Below are positions 27,161 to 36,791 of a stretch of 64,000 nucleotides of DNA, in pieces. Location: the NCBI RefSeq assembly GCF_023016085.1, contig NZ_JALKBF010000001.1:1240001-1304000 (forward strand), read 5' to 3'. Positions within the stretch are counted from its first letter, which is position 1; each line of letters starts with the position of its first letter. The position numbers were made by a program, and so were the translations under genes. Source of the stretch: Aliiroseovarius sp. F47248L (GTDB lineage Bacteria > Pseudomonadota > Alphaproteobacteria > Rhodobacterales > Rhodobacteraceae). The notes below the pieces were generated by a model. It worked only from the letters and a program-made list of their open reading frames with translations. It did not search any database and had not been told where the DNA came from.

Positions 27161-28150
27161 TTACGGCGTAACCTTGGCGGCATGGCTGCCGCGTTCACGA
27201 TAAGGCGTGGTATCGTAGTGCGCGCGGTAACACTTGGAAAAATGAGACGGGCTGGAAAACCCGCAGGCCAGCGCCACGTTGATCACGCTCATATCCGTTT
27301 GCATCAACAAGTTGCGCGCCTTCTGAAGCCGCAACTCCATGTAATAGCGTTTGGGCGAACGGTTCAGATAGCGTCGGAACAATCGCTCAAGCTGTCGCGT
27401 GGACATACCCACATCGGCGGCTAATATCGACGGCGAAATCGGCTCTTCGATATTGGCTTCCATTTTCTGGATCACATCGCTGAGCTTGGGGTGACGCACT
27501 CCGATCCTTGTGGGTACCGACAGACGTTGTGTGTCACGGTCTGTTCGGATCGAGGTGTAAATCTGCTGATCAGCCACGATATTGGCGATGTCCTCGCCGT
27601 GCTCATCCGCAATCAGTTTCAGCATAAGGTCAATCGACGATGTGCCGCCCGCAGCCGTCATGATATTACCGTCGATTACGAACACACGTTTAGTCAGATC
27701 AACCTCATCAAAGGCTTCGGCGAAGCTGTCGTGGTTTTCCCAGTGAATGGTCGCGCGTTTGTCGTTCAACAAACCCGCTTTGGCGATCACATGCGCGGCA
27801 GTGCACAAACCTGCCACCTTTACGCCCCGGCGCGCTTCGCGGCGTAACCAGTTCAGAAGTTTGGTCGAACAATGGGTCTGGACGTCCACGCCCGAACAGA
27901 TGATCACCGTGTCGTCGCGCCGAAGCTCGCCAAGGTCGCTGTCAAGATTGAACGAAGGGCCTGCAGATGATGTGATGGTCTGGCCGCCTTCGCCCATGAT
28001 CACCCATTCATATAAGGTGCGACCTGCGGCTCGGTTTGCGATGCGCAAGGCATCCACGGCACCTGCAAAGCTGAGCAGAGTAAACCCTTCGACAAGCACA
28101 AAAACAAACCGCTGGGGGGTTGAGCGTGTCGATACAGGCTTTTCAGTCAT
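27161..28150 (-). CDS. GlxA-family AraC-type transcriptional regulator
   Basis: A 329-residue regulator with an N-terminal DJ-1/PfpI-like domain (VFVLVEGFTLLSFAGAVDAL, GLCTAAHVIAKAGLL) and a C-terminal AraC helix-turn-helix pair (ILAADVGMSTRQLERLFRRY, NVALACGFSSPSHFSKCYR). Related regulators such as GbdR and CdhR control glycine betaine or carnitine use, which is family knowledge. ATG 28150 is chosen, with AAAAGGTGA upstream, over GTG 28159. It lies upstream of livJ on the same strand, 164 bases apart, so it may act on the importer. Effector unknown. Confidence 0.87.
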   Translation of the reverse strand: MTEKPVSTRSTPQRFVFVLVEGFTLLSFAGAVDALRIANRAAGRTLYEWVIMGEGGQTITSSAGPSFNLDSDLGELRRDDTVIICSGVDVQTHCSTKLLNWLRREARRGVKVAGLCTAAHVIAKAGLLNDKRATIHWENHDSFAEAFDEVDLTKRVFVIDGNIMTAAGGTSSIDLMLKLIADEHGEDIANIVADQQIYTSIRTDRDTQRLSVPTRIGVRHPKLSDVIQKMEANIEEPISPSILAADVGMSTRQLERLFRRYLNRSPKRYYMELRLQKARNLLMQTDMSVINVALACGFSSPSHFSKCYRAHYDTTPYRERGSHAAKVTP

Positions 28151-28386
28151 CCGAGTCACCTTTTGAAGATCGGTCTTTTATGTTGCCGGGGACCACATCA
28201 GGTTTGAACGAAAGCGGCAAGAGCGAAACCACCAACATTTGCACAACCGGTCAGGACCGGCATTTCAGGACTTTAACGCGACCTATCCCTATTCCATAAC
28301 GGTAATTGCACGTTAGCGCTGACCACGCTAGAAGAAGGGCCTTGAACCCGCAGGCGCGGGATAACGACGTAAGACGGAGCAAAGAC

Positions 28387-29760
28387 ATGACGGATTGGGA
28401 CAAGTCGACCTGGCGCAAGAAGCCACGGGTGCAGATGCCTGACTATACCGACGCGGCCAAATTGGCTGAAGTCGAGGCACAGCTTGCGAAGTATCCCCCG
28501 CTGGTCTTTGCAGGTGAAGCAATGCGCCTGCGCGCACAGCTTGGGCGCGCCTCACGTGGGGAAGCCTTTTTGTTGCAGGGCGGGGACTGCGCCGAAAGCT
28601 TCTCGGACTTTTCGGCGGATGCTATCCGCGACACGTTCAAAGTGATGCTGCAAATGGCGATGGTGCTGACCTATGGCGCGAAAGTGCCGGTCATCAAGGT
28701 CGGCCGCATGGCCGGTCAGTTCGCCAAGCCGCGATCGGCCCCGACAGAAACCGTCGGCGGGATAGAGCTTCCCAGCTACCGCGGTGACATCATCAACGAA
28801 TTGGATTTCACCGAAACCTCGCGCGTGCCGGACCCTCAGAAGATGCTGCAGGCCTATACGCAGGCGGCCGCGACGCTGAACCTACTGCGCGCGTTTTCAA
28901 CAGGTGGTCTGGCGGATGTGCATAAGGTGCACAGCTGGACGCTTGGGTTCACCGAAAACGATGAAGCCGAGAAATACCGCGAAATGGCCGAACGCATTCA
29001 GGATACGCTGGATTTCATGCGGGCTGCTGGCGTTGACAGCGATCGGGCGCACACGTTGCAGACCGTGGACTTCTACACCTCGCATGAAGGTCTGCTGCTG
29101 GAATATGAAGAGGCGCTGACCCGTTTGGACGCGACCACTGGCAAGACTGTTGCAGGGTCGGGCCACATGCTGTGGATCGGCGACCGCACACGTCAACCCG
29201 ACGGCGCCCATGTCGAATTCTGCCGTGGTGTGGTCAACCCGATCGGTCTGAAATGCGGGCCGACCACGACAGCGGAAGATCTTAAGGTTCTGATGGCCAA
29301 GCTGAACCCGAACAATGACGCCGGGCGTTTGACCCTGATCGCGCGTTTTGGGGCAGGGAAAGTAGCCGAACATCTGCCACGCCTGATCCAGACCGTAAAA
29401 GAGGAAGGTGCGAATGTTGTTTGGTCCTGTGACCCGATGCATGGCAACACCATCAAATCGGCCACCGGCTACAAGACCCGACCTTTCGACGCGGTGCTGA
29501 AAGAGGTGCAGGAATTCTTCGCCGTCCACAAATCCGAAAGCACCATCCCCGGCGGTGTGCATTTCGAGATGACGGGTGCGGACGTGACCGAATGCACCGG
29601 TGGTGTGCGTGCCGTTACGGACGAAGATCTGTCGGACCGTTATCACACAGCTTGCGACCCGCGCCTGAATGCCAGCCAATCGCTGGAACTGGCGTTTCTG
29701 GTGGCAGAAGAACTGTCGTCGATGCGCGCCGAGGATGCAGCGGCAGCCAAAGCCAGCTGA
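28387..29760 (+). CDS. aroG: class II 3-deoxy-7-phosphoheptulonate (DAHP) synthase
   Basis: A 457-residue enzyme of the plant-like class II type that joins phosphoenolpyruvate and erythrose 4-phosphate, the entry to the shikimate pathway. Marks are [47 protein letters not shown] and [11 protein letters not shown]. The ATG at 28387 has GGAGCAAAG upstream. The 236-base gap to the divergent regulator holds no gene. Two later shikimate genes (aroK, aroB) are about 13 kb away. The gene ends in a strong terminator. Confidence 0.94.
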   Translation: MTDWDKSTWRKKPRVQMPDYTDAAKLAEVEAQLAKYPPLVFAGEAMRLRAQLGRASRGEAFLLQGGDCAESFSDFSADAIRDTFKVMLQMAMVLTYGAKVPVIKVGRMAGQFAKPRSAPTETVGGIELPSYRGDIINELDFTETSRVPDPQKMLQAYTQAAATLNLLRAFSTGGLADVHKVHSWTLGFTENDEAEKYREMAERIQDTLDFMRAAGVDSDRAHTLQTVDFYTSHEGLLLEYEEALTRLDATTGKTVAGSGHMLWIGDRTRQPDGAHVEFCRGVVNPIGLKCGPTTTAEDLKVLMAKLNPNNDAGRLTLIARFGAGKVAEHLPRLIQTVKEEGANVVWSCDPMHGNTIKSATGYKTRPFDAVLKEVQEFFAVHKSESTIPGGVHFEMTGADVTECTGGVRAVTDEDLSDRYHTACDPRLNASQSLELAFLVAEELSSMRAEDAAAAKAS

Positions 29761-29790
29761 TCACCCGATCGCGCGATTGCAAAAAAAAAG

Positions 29791-29820
29791 AAAACCCCGG
29801 TCCGAATGGCCGGGGTTTTT
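29791..29820. terminator. bidirectional terminator between aroG and the PAS gene
   Basis: AAAACCCCGG (29791-29800), a 9-base loop, and CCGGGGTTTT (29810-29819) form a perfect 10-bp stem flanked by an A-run on the left and T's on the right. It can serve both the forward DAHP synthase gene and the convergent PAS gene. Confidence 0.85.
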
Positions 29821-29857
29821 GTAATCTGTGATGGTCGCAAAAAGATTGCGCGGACGA

Positions 29858-30733
29858 CTAGTCCTGTTTCACAAGGCGTAAATGACCACCGGGCCGCGCC
29901 GGAGCATTCATGCTCATGGGCCGCGAGGTGCCATGAAAACTTGCCGCAAGTTCCGCCATGCCGGGTACAGGGACGCCACTGGTGTCGGAAGGGCGCATGA
30001 TGTGGCCTTCGCTTTTGCGGTTTTGACCGATTTGGGTGGGGCGGATGTCAACGCGGGTCACGTCCGGTTTGTCAGATCCCGTTGATCGCGCCGTAGGTGC
30101 ACCACGGATGTCCCAGTATCCAGGTCGCGCGATGTCGCGTTTTTGGCGACGTGCCGCATCGCTGCTTTTCCTACCAGCGGCTTGTTCCACGGTAAGGGGA
30201 CGCATCTCTAGACTGCTGATGGTGAAGCGCTGCGGGCCACGGCCCAGTTTGCCATCGACTTGAAACCCACCAAGTACGCGGGTGACATTGCCGTGGATGT
30301 CTTTCAGGGGCAGAAGGATAAGTTGGGCATCCAGCTTTTTGTGAAACAGGCTGCTTTCGCTGCGAAGTGTCAGGCTGACTTCGGCAGGCGTTGTGAAGAC
30401 GCTTTCCAGCGCTTCCTGCACCTCTGGACGAGCGTCAGGTGTAAACAATGCACTTAGCGGCATGCCGCGAACTTCCATTGAAAGAACATCGCTGAGATGT
30501 TGACCCGCCAGTCGGATCCGGGCATGACCCGGTGCGATACGTTCTAGGATCATCGCAAAAGATAGGTTTTCGCCGATACCACGGGGATCAACGTCACCGC
30601 GTGTGGGCATCAGGCGACCATTCCGCAAGGCATGCCAATAAGCTTCTATCTGCGCGATGGCGGGAAATTTGATCGTCCGCCGGGCTGACGCCAGCGTGAC
30701 AACATTACCATCTTTAAGATATTCAATTTTCAT
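29858..30733 (-). CDS. PAS-domain protein (PAS_5 type)
   Basis: A 291-residue cytoplasmic protein. Residues 1 to about 160 follow the alphaproteobacterial PAS_5 pattern: YWHALRNGRLMPTRGDVDPRGI, then HARIRLAGQHLSDVLSMEVRGM and LFTPDARPEVQEAL. The C-terminal 120 residues are polar, basic and probably disordered (RRQKRDIARPGYWDIRG). Such proteins often sense small ligands or redox state; none is known here. It is divergent from yicC, and the 169-base gap between them contains TTAAC-type sites. Confidence 0.75.
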   Translation of the reverse strand: MKIEYLKDGNVVTLASARRTIKFPAIAQIEAYWHALRNGRLMPTRGDVDPRGIGENLSFAMILERIAPGHARIRLAGQHLSDVLSMEVRGMPLSALFTPDARPEVQEALESVFTTPAEVSLTLRSESSLFHKKLDAQLILLPLKDIHGNVTRVLGGFQVDGKLGRGPQRFTISSLEMRPLTVEQAAGRKSSDAARRQKRDIARPGYWDIRGAPTARSTGSDKPDVTRVDIRPTQIGQNRKSEGHIMRPSDTSGVPVPGMAELAASFHGTSRPMSMNAPARPGGHLRLVKQD

Positions 30734-30881
30734 CTTCGCGTCCCAGGGTTTGAAACGAATTTAATAAATTTGGTGATAACCAGCGAGCTTGTTCAAATTG
30801 TGACCGTTTGTTAACGATTGGAAGGATAATCCTTACCGATGTCTTAATATGTCATATTCCATTCGAAATTGGCATAAAAAC

Positions 30882-30896
30882 TTAGCAAATGGTTAA
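30882..30896 (+). promoter_or_regulatory. CtrA-type box upstream of yicC
   Basis: TTAG (30882-30885), 7 bases, TTAA (30893-30896), with ATGGTTAA at 30889-30896, the exact reverse complement of the CtrA half-site TTAACCAT. It ends 6 bases before the yicC ATG. A second TTAACG lies at 30821-30826. Binding by CtrA is inferred from motif only. Confidence 0.45.
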
Positions 30897-30902
30897 TACT
30901 AC

Positions 30903-31796
30903 ATGCCACAATCCATGACGGGCTTTGCCAGCACCGCGTCAGAAGACGCCGGTTACAACTGGGTCTGGGACTTGCGATCGGTGAATGCGCGCGGGCTGGA
31001 CATCAAAATTCGCGTGCCCGATTGGCTAAACGGATTGGAAGAAGCTCTGCGCAATAGCCTTAAGAAGGCAGTGGCGCGGGGAAGTGTCTCGGTCAGCCTG
31101 AAGATCACCCGTCGGGATGAGGTCGGGGCGCAGTTTATTAATGCTGATGAACTTGCGCGGGTGCTGACCCAACTGACCGCAATTGCCGCCGAGGCCGAGG
31201 CGCGTGGTTTGCCCGTCGCACCAGTGCAACCCACTGAAATTGCTGGCATGCGGGGTGTAATGGAACAGCGCGCTATGGCCGACGACGACTTAGCACCTTT
31301 GATTGAAAGACTAACGAGCGATATACCCGAATTGATCGAGCAGTTTGTTGCCTCACGTGCGCAAGAAGGCGCCGCTCTGACGCAGGTCTTGTCGGAGCAA
31401 ATAGACGAAGTGGTTCGGCTTGTCACGGCGGCCGAGGCCGTGTTGGACGCCCGGCAGGATGCACAGATCGCCGGTCTGCATGATGCCTTGTCTCGGGTGA
31501 TGGACAACTCGGGTGGTGCAGACCCCGATCGCGTTGCGCAAGAACTTGCCATATTGGCCGTGAAAACCGATGTGCGCGAAGAAATCGACAGGCTGAAAGC
31601 CCATGTCGACGCCGCGCGTACACATCTGACCTCGGACCAGCCAGTTGGGCGCAAACTTGATTTCCTGATGCAAGAATTCAACCGAGAGGCCAATACATTG
31701 TGTTCCAAGGCACAATTCAAAGACCTGACCGCCATTGGCCTTGACCTAAAGCATGTCATAGATCAGATGCGCGAGCAGGTTCAGAACGTGGAGTAA
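30903..31796 (+). CDS. yicC: YicC-family endoribonuclease
   Basis: A 297-residue protein of the YicC family, recently shown in other bacteria to be an RNA-cleaving enzyme. The N-terminal motif [14 protein letters not shown], the [15 protein letters not shown] stretch and the C-terminal [20 protein letters not shown] with [16 protein letters not shown] are all typical. It is followed at 4 bases by gmk, a conserved pairing. No Shine-Dalgarno precedes the start; the upstream CtrA-like box ends 6 bases before it, so the mRNA may be leaderless. Confidence 0.92.
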   Translation: MPQSMTGFASTASEDAGYNWVWDLRSVNARGLDIKIRVPDWLNGLEEALRNSLKKAVARGSVSVSLKITRRDEVGAQFINADELARVLTQLTAIAAEAEARGLPVAPVQPTEIAGMRGVMEQRAMADDDLAPLIERLTSDIPELIEQFVASRAQEGAALTQVLSEQIDEVVRLVTAAEAVLDARQDAQIAGLHDALSRVMDNSGGADPDRVAQELAILAVKTDVREEIDRLKAHVDAARTHLTSDQPVGRKLDFLMQEFNREANTLCSKAQFKDLTAIGLDLKHVIDQMREQVQNVE

Positions 31797-31800
31797 CGAT

Positions 31801-32445
31801 ATGTCCGACAGGCGCGGCCTTCTTATTATCCTGTCTTCGCCCTCGGGTGCGGGTAAATCGACTCTGGCACGGCGGCTGATGGACTGGGATCCAACGCTCA
31901 GCTTCTCGGTGTCGGCCACCACGCGCGCGCCGCGGGACGGCGAGGTGGATGGGCAGCATTACCATTTCGTTGATGAAAGCCGGTTTCGCGAGATGGTAAC
32001 CGAGGGCGAAATGCTGGAACACGCGCATGTTTTTGGCAACTTCTATGGTTCGCCCGAAGGCCCGGTGCGCCATTCCATCGAAAGCGGCCGCGATGTTCTG
32101 TTCGACGTGGATTGGCAGGGGGAGGTGCAGATCCGAAACTCGGCCATGGCGTCGCATTCCCTGTCGATCTTCATCTTACCGCCATCCATCAAAGAGCTGC
32201 GCGCGCGGCTGGAAGGGCGCGGGCAGGATGATGCCGCCACCATCGCAAAGCGGATGCAGAAAAGCTGGGACGAGATCAGCCATTGGGGCAGCTATGATTA
32301 CGTGCTGATCAACGATGATCTGGAAGAGACCGCGCAAAAGCTGATCACAATTGTCGAAGCCACCCGACAGCGCCGCAACCAGCAACCAGGATTGTTGAAC
32401 CATGTCCGTAAGTTGCAGGCCGAGTTTGAAGAGGGGAACCAATGA
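31801..32445 (+). CDS. gmk: guanylate kinase
   Basis: A 214-residue enzyme that phosphorylates GMP to GDP. The P-loop is [11 protein letters not shown] near residue 12, followed by the GMP-binding [19 protein letters not shown] and [11 protein letters not shown]. Length is normal. It starts 4 bases after yicC and its stop overlaps the carbonic anhydrase gene by 4 bases, so three genes form one unit. No unusual feature is seen. Confidence 0.96.
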   Translation: MSDRRGLLIILSSPSGAGKSTLARRLMDWDPTLSFSVSATTRAPRDGEVDGQHYHFVDESRFREMVTEGEMLEHAHVFGNFYGSPEGPVRHSIESGRDVLFDVDWQGEVQIRNSAMASHSLSIFILPPSIKELRARLEGRGQDDAATIAKRMQKSWDEISHWGSYDYVLINDDLEETAQKLITIVEATRQRRNQQPGLLNHVRKLQAEFEEGNQ

Positions 32446-32966
32446 TTTATGAACTGGGCGGAGTTTCACCTGACATAGCCGACGACGCGTTCATCGCGCC
32501 TGACGCCAACCTAATCGGCAAGGTGCGGATCGGCGCGCGCGCTTCGGTCTGGTTCGGCAGCACATTGCGCGGCGATAACGAGTTGATCGACGTGGGCGCG
32601 GGCACCAATGTGCAGGAGAACTGCGTGTTTCACACCGATATGGGCTTTCCGCTGACCATTGGAGAGAACGTCACGGTCGGCCACAAGGTGCTTCTGCACG
32701 GCTGCACCATCGGTGACGGCAGCCTGATCGGCATGAACGCCACCGTGATGAACGGCGCGGTGATCGGCAAGAACTGCCTGATCGGGGCGGGGGCGTTGGT
32801 GACCGAAGGCAAGGTGATCCCCGACGGGTCCATGGTTCTAGGCGCGCCGGGCAAAGTGGTGCGCGAGCTTGACGCGGCCACGATCAACGGGCTGGAGGAG
32901 TCCGCCGTGCACTATCAAGAGAACGCGGCGCGGTTTTTGACGGGGTTGAAGGTGGTTGGCGCCTAG
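32442..32966 (+). CDS. gamma carbonic anhydrase family protein
   Basis: A 174-residue left-handed parallel beta-helix protein with hexapeptide repeats ([35 protein letters not shown]). The putative zinc ligands are H64, H81 and H86 ([15 protein letters not shown]). Homologues include CaiE/YrdA and mitochondrial-type gamma carbonic anhydrases; catalytic activity varies. The start overlaps the gmk stop by 4 bases, giving the yicC-gmk-gammaCA unit. Confidence 0.9.
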   Translation: MIYELGGVSPDIADDAFIAPDANLIGKVRIGARASVWFGSTLRGDNELIDVGAGTNVQENCVFHTDMGFPLTIGENVTVGHKVLLHGCTIGDGSLIGMNATVMNGAVIGKNCLIGAGALVTEGKVIPDGSMVLGAPGKVVRELDAATINGLEESAVHYQENAARFLTGLKVVGA

Positions 32967-33133
32967 CGGTTGCTATGACCCCTTATTGACACGTTCTCAC
33001 GGATCATTGAGCCTTCCCACTTAGCTAAACAAAAAATTCTAGCCGCCAGAGGATACAGCTTCCCGCTACGGACGGTTCGAAGTCCAAGCCATCGGACGCT
33101 GCACGCTATGAATTGTTTACTGAGGATGCACTT

Positions 33134-33346
33134 ATGAATTCAACTGGCCCACTCATCTGCATCTTCATCGGACTTTTGCTCTTTTTCGTTGCGTGGATGT
33201 CGGGCTTTGAACCGCCTGATCACAACATCGGGCGTGGCATCGTCAGCGGAATTTTGCGGCAAGTGTATGTGGTTCTTGGTGGCTTGTTCTGTTTTGTGGG
33301 CCTTACTTGGTTTCTAGTCCGCTGGTTCGGACGGCCACCAAGATGA
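33134..33346 (+). CDS. small membrane protein, function unknown
   Basis: A 70-residue protein with two hydrophobic helices (LICIFIGLLLFFVAWMSGF near the N-terminus and VYVVLGGLFCFVGLTWFLV) and a short basic end WFGRPPR. I do not recognise it. GAGGATG lies about 6 bases before the ATG; a TTG start at 33113 in the same frame is possible. It lies in a lower-GC patch (about 32990-33720) with no partner gene. Confidence 0.6.
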   Translation: MNSTGPLICIFIGLLLFFVAWMSGFEPPDHNIGRGIVSGILRQVYVVLGGLFCFVGLTWFLVRWFGRPPR

Positions 33347-33407
33347 ACCTTCGTCAAGATAGCAGGTCCTCGCTACCGTCCTTCATCCTCATCAATACGA
33401 TATAAAC

Positions 33408-33609
33408 TCAGGCGAAGTGGTCATTTGGCTGTGGTGAGCTCAAACCTACGTCGCCAAACGTCGCCCCTATCCACTCAAATTGCTGTCGCTTTTGTTGGGA
33501 TAGAAGTTCATTTTGCACATAGTTCGTAAAGCAATTTGTCCTTTGAAGAAATACAGTGGTGAGCGCAGTTTTCGGCACCTTCGATGATACCAATAGTCTT
33601 CACTGCCAT
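33408..33609 (-). pseudogene. possible gene remnant in a low-GC gap
   Basis: On the minus strand an ATG at 33609, with AGAGG about 6 bases upstream, opens a 33-codon frame (MAVKTIGIIEGAENCAHHC..) that stops at 33508. A second frame, open from 33593 to 33408 without its own ribosome site, runs on for 61 codons and ends GDVGLSSPQPNDHFA. One frameshift would join the two into about 68 residues. No family is recognised. The 33347-33784 gap otherwise holds only the hairpin near 33740. Confidence 0.3.
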
Positions 33610-33736
33610 GATGCCTCTATTGATTGAAGCAATAGAACCTGCAGCAGTGTGCAACTAACTTAGTTTGACGACATCGGCGCAAAGCCCGCAAAGCTGGCAA
33701 AACACCCTTGTGTTTAAGTCTATGCCGAAAATGATT

Positions 33737-33760
33737 GGGGCCGCTGAAATCAGCGGCCCT
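33737..33760. terminator. hairpin at the end of the peroxiredoxin gene
   Basis: GGGGCCGCTG, a 4-base loop AAAT and CAGCGGCCCT form a 10-bp stem with one G-T end pair. It is followed by TTTCTGTCTGT on the plus strand and by CAATCATTTTC on the minus strand. It lies 25 bases past the minus-strand peroxiredoxin stop. Confidence 0.55.
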
Positions 33761-33784
33761 TTCTGTCTGTCAGTCTGAAACGCC

Positions 33785-34330
33785 TTAAGCGACTTTCTCA
33801 GCCGCCTCTTTCAGCCACGCCAGAACCGTTTCGGGTGCGCTTTCGCCATAGGGGTCTTCACCGTGGTTGTCGCAGCGGCCCGGCTCTTCAAACCATGCTT
33901 CGACCACACCGTCATTGATGACAGCGGCATAGCGCCACGAGCGTGCGCCGAAGCCCAGATTGTCTTTCTGCACCAGCATGCCGACCTGACGGGTGAACTC
34001 GCCCGAGCCATCGGGGATGACTTTGACGTTCGCAAGCTCTTGGTTGCGCGCCCATGCGTTCATGACAAAGCTGTCATTGACGGACATGCAGTAGATCTCG
34101 TCGATGCCCTGGGCGCGGAAGTCGTCAGCGCCGTTTTCAAAGCCGGGCAGTTGGTAGGTCGAGCAGGTCGGGGTAAACGCGCCGGGCAGCGAGAACAGAA
34201 CGACGCGTTTGCCTTTGAAGTAATCGTCCGAGGTCATGTCCTGCCAGCGAAACGGGTTGGGGCCGTCGATGCTGTCGTCACGAACACGGGTGCGGAAGGT
34301 GATGTTGGGAACGCGAACGCCAGTTTGCAT
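33785..34330 (-). CDS. peroxiredoxin (Prx5-like)
   Basis: A 181-residue thiol peroxidase with the Prx5 active-site segment FSLPGAFTPTCSTYQLPGF, where the cysteine in TPTCS attacks the peroxide. Further conserved parts are IYCMSVNDSFVMNAWA and RSWRYAAVINDG. The fold normally uses glutathione or glutaredoxin as reductant; no fused glutaredoxin domain is present here. It stands alone, divergent from lipA by about 220 bases. Confidence 0.93.
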   Translation of the reverse strand: MQTGVRVPNITFRTRVRDDSIDGPNPFRWQDMTSDDYFKGKRVVLFSLPGAFTPTCSTYQLPGFENGADDFRAQGIDEIYCMSVNDSFVMNAWARNQELANVKVIPDGSGEFTRQVGMLVQKDNLGFGARSWRYAAVINDGVVEAWFEEPGRCDNHGEDPYGESAPETVLAWLKEAAEKVA

Positions 34331-34550
34331 GTCAAAATCCTTTCAACTATGTCCCGCGCGGGGAATCGCGAGGGCTTGGTCGGGTATGGTGTTAGAACGA
34401 TTCCAAATGGGTCTCAACGACGATTTTGCAAGTGCAGCATTGGGTCGCAGGCCATGCGCCAAGCACATAACAGCCATGCGGCTTTCAAGGTGACTTGGCC
34501 GCGCGATGACGTTATATGTCACGTAGCCGATTTTGGCGCGGAGGAATGCC

Positions 34551-35501
34551 ATGCGTGATCTGAAAATCCCGGAAAGCCGCCATCCTGAAAAGGCGCATCG
34601 CCCGGATAATGCACAGCCTAAAAAACCCAGCTGGATCCGTGTGAAAGCGCCCGGCGGCAAAGGCTATGCCGAAACGCACAGGATCATGCGCGAAAACAAG
34701 CTGTCCACCGTGTGTGAAGAGGCTGCGTGCCCCAATGCTGGCGAGTGTTGGAGCCAGGGCCATGCCACCATGATGATCATGGGCGAGATTTGCACCCGTG
34801 GTTGTACCTTCTGTAACGTTGCAACCGGACGTCCCGACGATCTGGACGCGTTCGAGCCCGGTCGCGTGGCCCATGCGGTGAAAAAGCTGGGATTGAACCA
34901 CGTGGTGATCACTTCTGTCGACCGCGACGATTTGAAAGACGGTGGGGCGGACCATTTCGCCCAGACCATCCGCGCCATTCGCCATCAGTCGCCCGACACC
35001 ACCATCGAGATTCTGACCCCGGATTTCCTGAAATGCGATCCGTCCGTTCTGGAAACCGTGGTCGAGGCGCGGCCGGACGTGTTCAACCACAACCTTGAAA
35101 CCGTGCCCGGCCTTTATCCACAAGTGCGCCCCGGCGCGCGGTATTTTCATTCGCTGCGTCTTTTGCAGCGCGTGAAAGAGCTTGATCCGTCGATGTTTAC
35201 CAAATCCGGCATCATGGTCGGCCTGGGCGAAGATCGGCAGGGCGTCTTGCAGGTCATGGATGATATGCGCGCCGCTGATATCGACTTTTTGACCATCGGG
35301 CAGTATTTGCAACCGACACCGAAACACCATGCGGTGAAACGGTTCGTGCATCCGGACGAGTTCAAGGACCACGAGACCGCGGCTTATGGCAAAGGCTTTC
35401 TGATGGTGTCTTCAACCCCGTTGACACGGTCGTCTTACCACGCAGGCGATGATTTCGCCCGCCTGCGCACGGCACGTGAGGAATATCTTGCAAAAGGTTG
35501 A
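34551..35501 (+). CDS. lipA: lipoyl synthase
   Basis: A 316-residue radical SAM enzyme that inserts two sulfurs into an octanoyl group on lipoyl domains. Both iron-sulfur clusters are complete: C55, C60 and C66 hold the auxiliary cluster, and C81, C85 and C88 (CTRGCTFC) hold the SAM cluster. GGAGGAA lies about 6 bases ahead of ATG 34551; an in-frame ATG at 34533 is poorer. The C-terminal [10 protein letters not shown] is present. Downstream on the same strand the COQ10-like gene follows after two minus-strand genes. Confidence 0.97.
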   Translation: MRDLKIPESRHPEKAHRPDNAQPKKPSWIRVKAPGGKGYAETHRIMRENKLSTVCEEAACPNAGECWSQGHATMMIMGEICTRGCTFCNVATGRPDDLDAFEPGRVAHAVKKLGLNHVVITSVDRDDLKDGGADHFAQTIRAIRHQSPDTTIEILTPDFLKCDPSVLETVVEARPDVFNHNLETVPGLYPQVRPGARYFHSLRLLQRVKELDPSMFTKSGIMVGLGEDRQGVLQVMDDMRAADIDFLTIGQYLQPTPKHHAVKRFVHPDEFKDHETAAYGKGFLMVSSTPLTRSSYHAGDDFARLRTAREEYLAKG

Positions 35502-35513
35502 TCGAAAACAGGA

Positions 35514-35687
35514 TTAAGGTCTGAAACGGATGCGTTCGATTTGCATCCACTCCGGCATACCGAACAGTTTTTCGATCGCCACAAGCAGCACACAAATCGC
35601 AACCACGGCAAACACCAGCTTGACCCGCTTTGCCGAGGGCGGATTGCGCGCCCATTTGGACATGCGCATGAACCAACGTGGGTTCAT
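35514..35687 (-). CDS. small membrane protein downstream of hpt (57 residues)
   Basis: A frame too short for most gene lists: ATG at 35687, stop TAA at 35514. The product has a basic amphipathic start (MNPRWFMRMSKWARNPPSAKR), one hydrophobic helix (LVFAVVAICVLLVAI) and a polar end (LFGMPEWMQIERIRFRP). It begins 3 bases after the hpt stop, with AGGG about 5 bases before the ATG, so it is probably translated with hpt. It overlaps no other gene; lipA ends at 35501. I know no function for it. Confidence 0.6.
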   Translation of the reverse strand: MNPRWFMRMSKWARNPPSAKRVKLVFAVVAICVLLVAIEKLFGMPEWMQIERIRFRP

Positions 35688-35690
35688 GCC

Positions 35691-36236
35691 CTAGGCTTCA
35701 TCCAAAAACCGCACCTTGCCGATATGCGGCAGGTTGCGGTCTCGCTGCGCAAAGTCGATGCCATAGCCGACAACAAATTCGTCCGGAATTTCAAAACCGA
35801 TCCAGTCGGCGCGGATGTCGACCTCACGCCGGGACGGCTTATCAAGCAGCGCGATAGTCTTGAGCTTTCGCGGGGATTTTGCTTTCAGCAGCCCAACCAC
35901 ATGTTTCAGGGTGAAACCCGTATCCACGATGTCTTCCACGACCAAAACGTCGCGTCCTGAAATCTCGCCGCGCAAATCTTTCAGAATACGCACTTCACGG
36001 CTGCTTTCGGTCGAATCGCCATAGGAGGACGCCTCGAGAAAATCGACTTCGACGGGCAGATCCAGTTCCCGAACCACATCGGCGATGAACACGAATGATC
36101 CGCGCAACAACCCCACGACCACCAGTTTATCTGTGCCTTTGAACTCGTCATGGATTTCCTGCGACAACTCTTCAACCCGCGCCGCGATCTGCTTGGCCGA
36201 GATCATCGTGTCGATGACATATGGTCGCTGTGCCAT
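35691..36236 (-). CDS. hpt: hypoxanthine phosphoribosyltransferase
   Basis: A 181-residue purine-salvage enzyme that joins hypoxanthine or guanine with PRPP. The PRPP-binding motif [14 protein letters not shown] lies near residue 105, preceded by [17 protein letters not shown], and the product ends [15 protein letters not shown]. The start MAQRPYVID has AGGGGGAAG upstream; the longer frame to 36440 covers the COQ10-like gene. It is divergent from that gene with about 70 bases between starts. Confidence 0.94.
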   Translation of the reverse strand: MAQRPYVIDTMISAKQIAARVEELSQEIHDEFKGTDKLVVVGLLRGSFVFIADVVRELDLPVEVDFLEASSYGDSTESSREVRILKDLRGEISGRDVLVVEDIVDTGFTLKHVVGLLKAKSPRKLKTIALLDKPSRREVDIRADWIGFEIPDEFVVGYGIDFAQRDRNLPHIGKVRFLDEA

Positions 36237-36305
36237 GTCTTCCCCCTTGATTTCCGGTCGTATTCCTAGGACATGTGCGGGCAAGTGAGAAGGGAAAACG
36301 TCGTC

Positions 36306-36776
36306 ATGCCGACACATGGGGAAAAACGCGTCCTGCCATACACGGCAGATCAGATGTATGATCTCGTGGCGGATGTGGGTCGGTATCCCGAGTTTTTGCC
36401 TTGGAATTCCGCCGCACGCGTGCGCCGTGTGACACCGCAACCCGACGGGCGCGACCTGATGGACGCTGATCTGGTGATCAGTTTCAAGGTATTTCGCGAA
36501 CGCTTCGCCAGCCGCGTCTGGCTGGATCAGGCGGGCCGTCGGATTGATACGGAGTATCTGGATGGTCCGTTCAAATATTTGAAATCACACTGGATATTTC
36601 ACCCGCACGCGGATGGGTGCGAGGTGGAGTTCTTTGTGGATTTCGAGTTCAAGAGCGCGATATTGCAAAAGGTGATCGGGCTTGTGTTCAACGAGGCGAT
36701 GCACCGCATTGTTGCGGCCTTTGAAAAACGCGCATCCGAGCTTTACCCCCTAACCGGGCAGACACCGACCGGCTAG
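36306..36776 (+). CDS. COQ10/RatA-type START-domain protein
   Basis: A 156-residue single-domain protein of the polyketide-cyclase/COQ10 group. Marks are [16 protein letters not shown] near the start, [15 protein letters not shown], and [20 protein letters not shown]. In mitochondria and relatives COQ10 binds ubiquinone; in E. coli RatA was named as a toxin, a role not clear here. The start is chosen as ATG 36306, with GAAGGGAAAAC upstream. It follows lipA in many alphaproteobacteria. Confidence 0.88.
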   Translation: MPTHGEKRVLPYTADQMYDLVADVGRYPEFLPWNSAARVRRVTPQPDGRDLMDADLVISFKVFRERFASRVWLDQAGRRIDTEYLDGPFKYLKSHWIFHPHADGCEVEFFVDFEFKSAILQKVIGLVFNEAMHRIVAAFEKRASELYPLTGQTPTG

Positions 36777-36791
36777 AATCCAAAACCTGCT

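Noticed and set aside
28897..29679. 260-codon minus-strand frame opposite the DAHP synthase
   Set aside because: Antisense shadow without any recognisable motif.
30953..31759. 268-codon minus-strand frame opposite yicC
   Set aside because: Serine/arginine-rich antisense frame; no motif, no ribosome site.
34512..35372. 286-codon minus-strand frame opposite lipA
   Set aside because: Antisense shadow of lipA; the radical SAM gene is certain.
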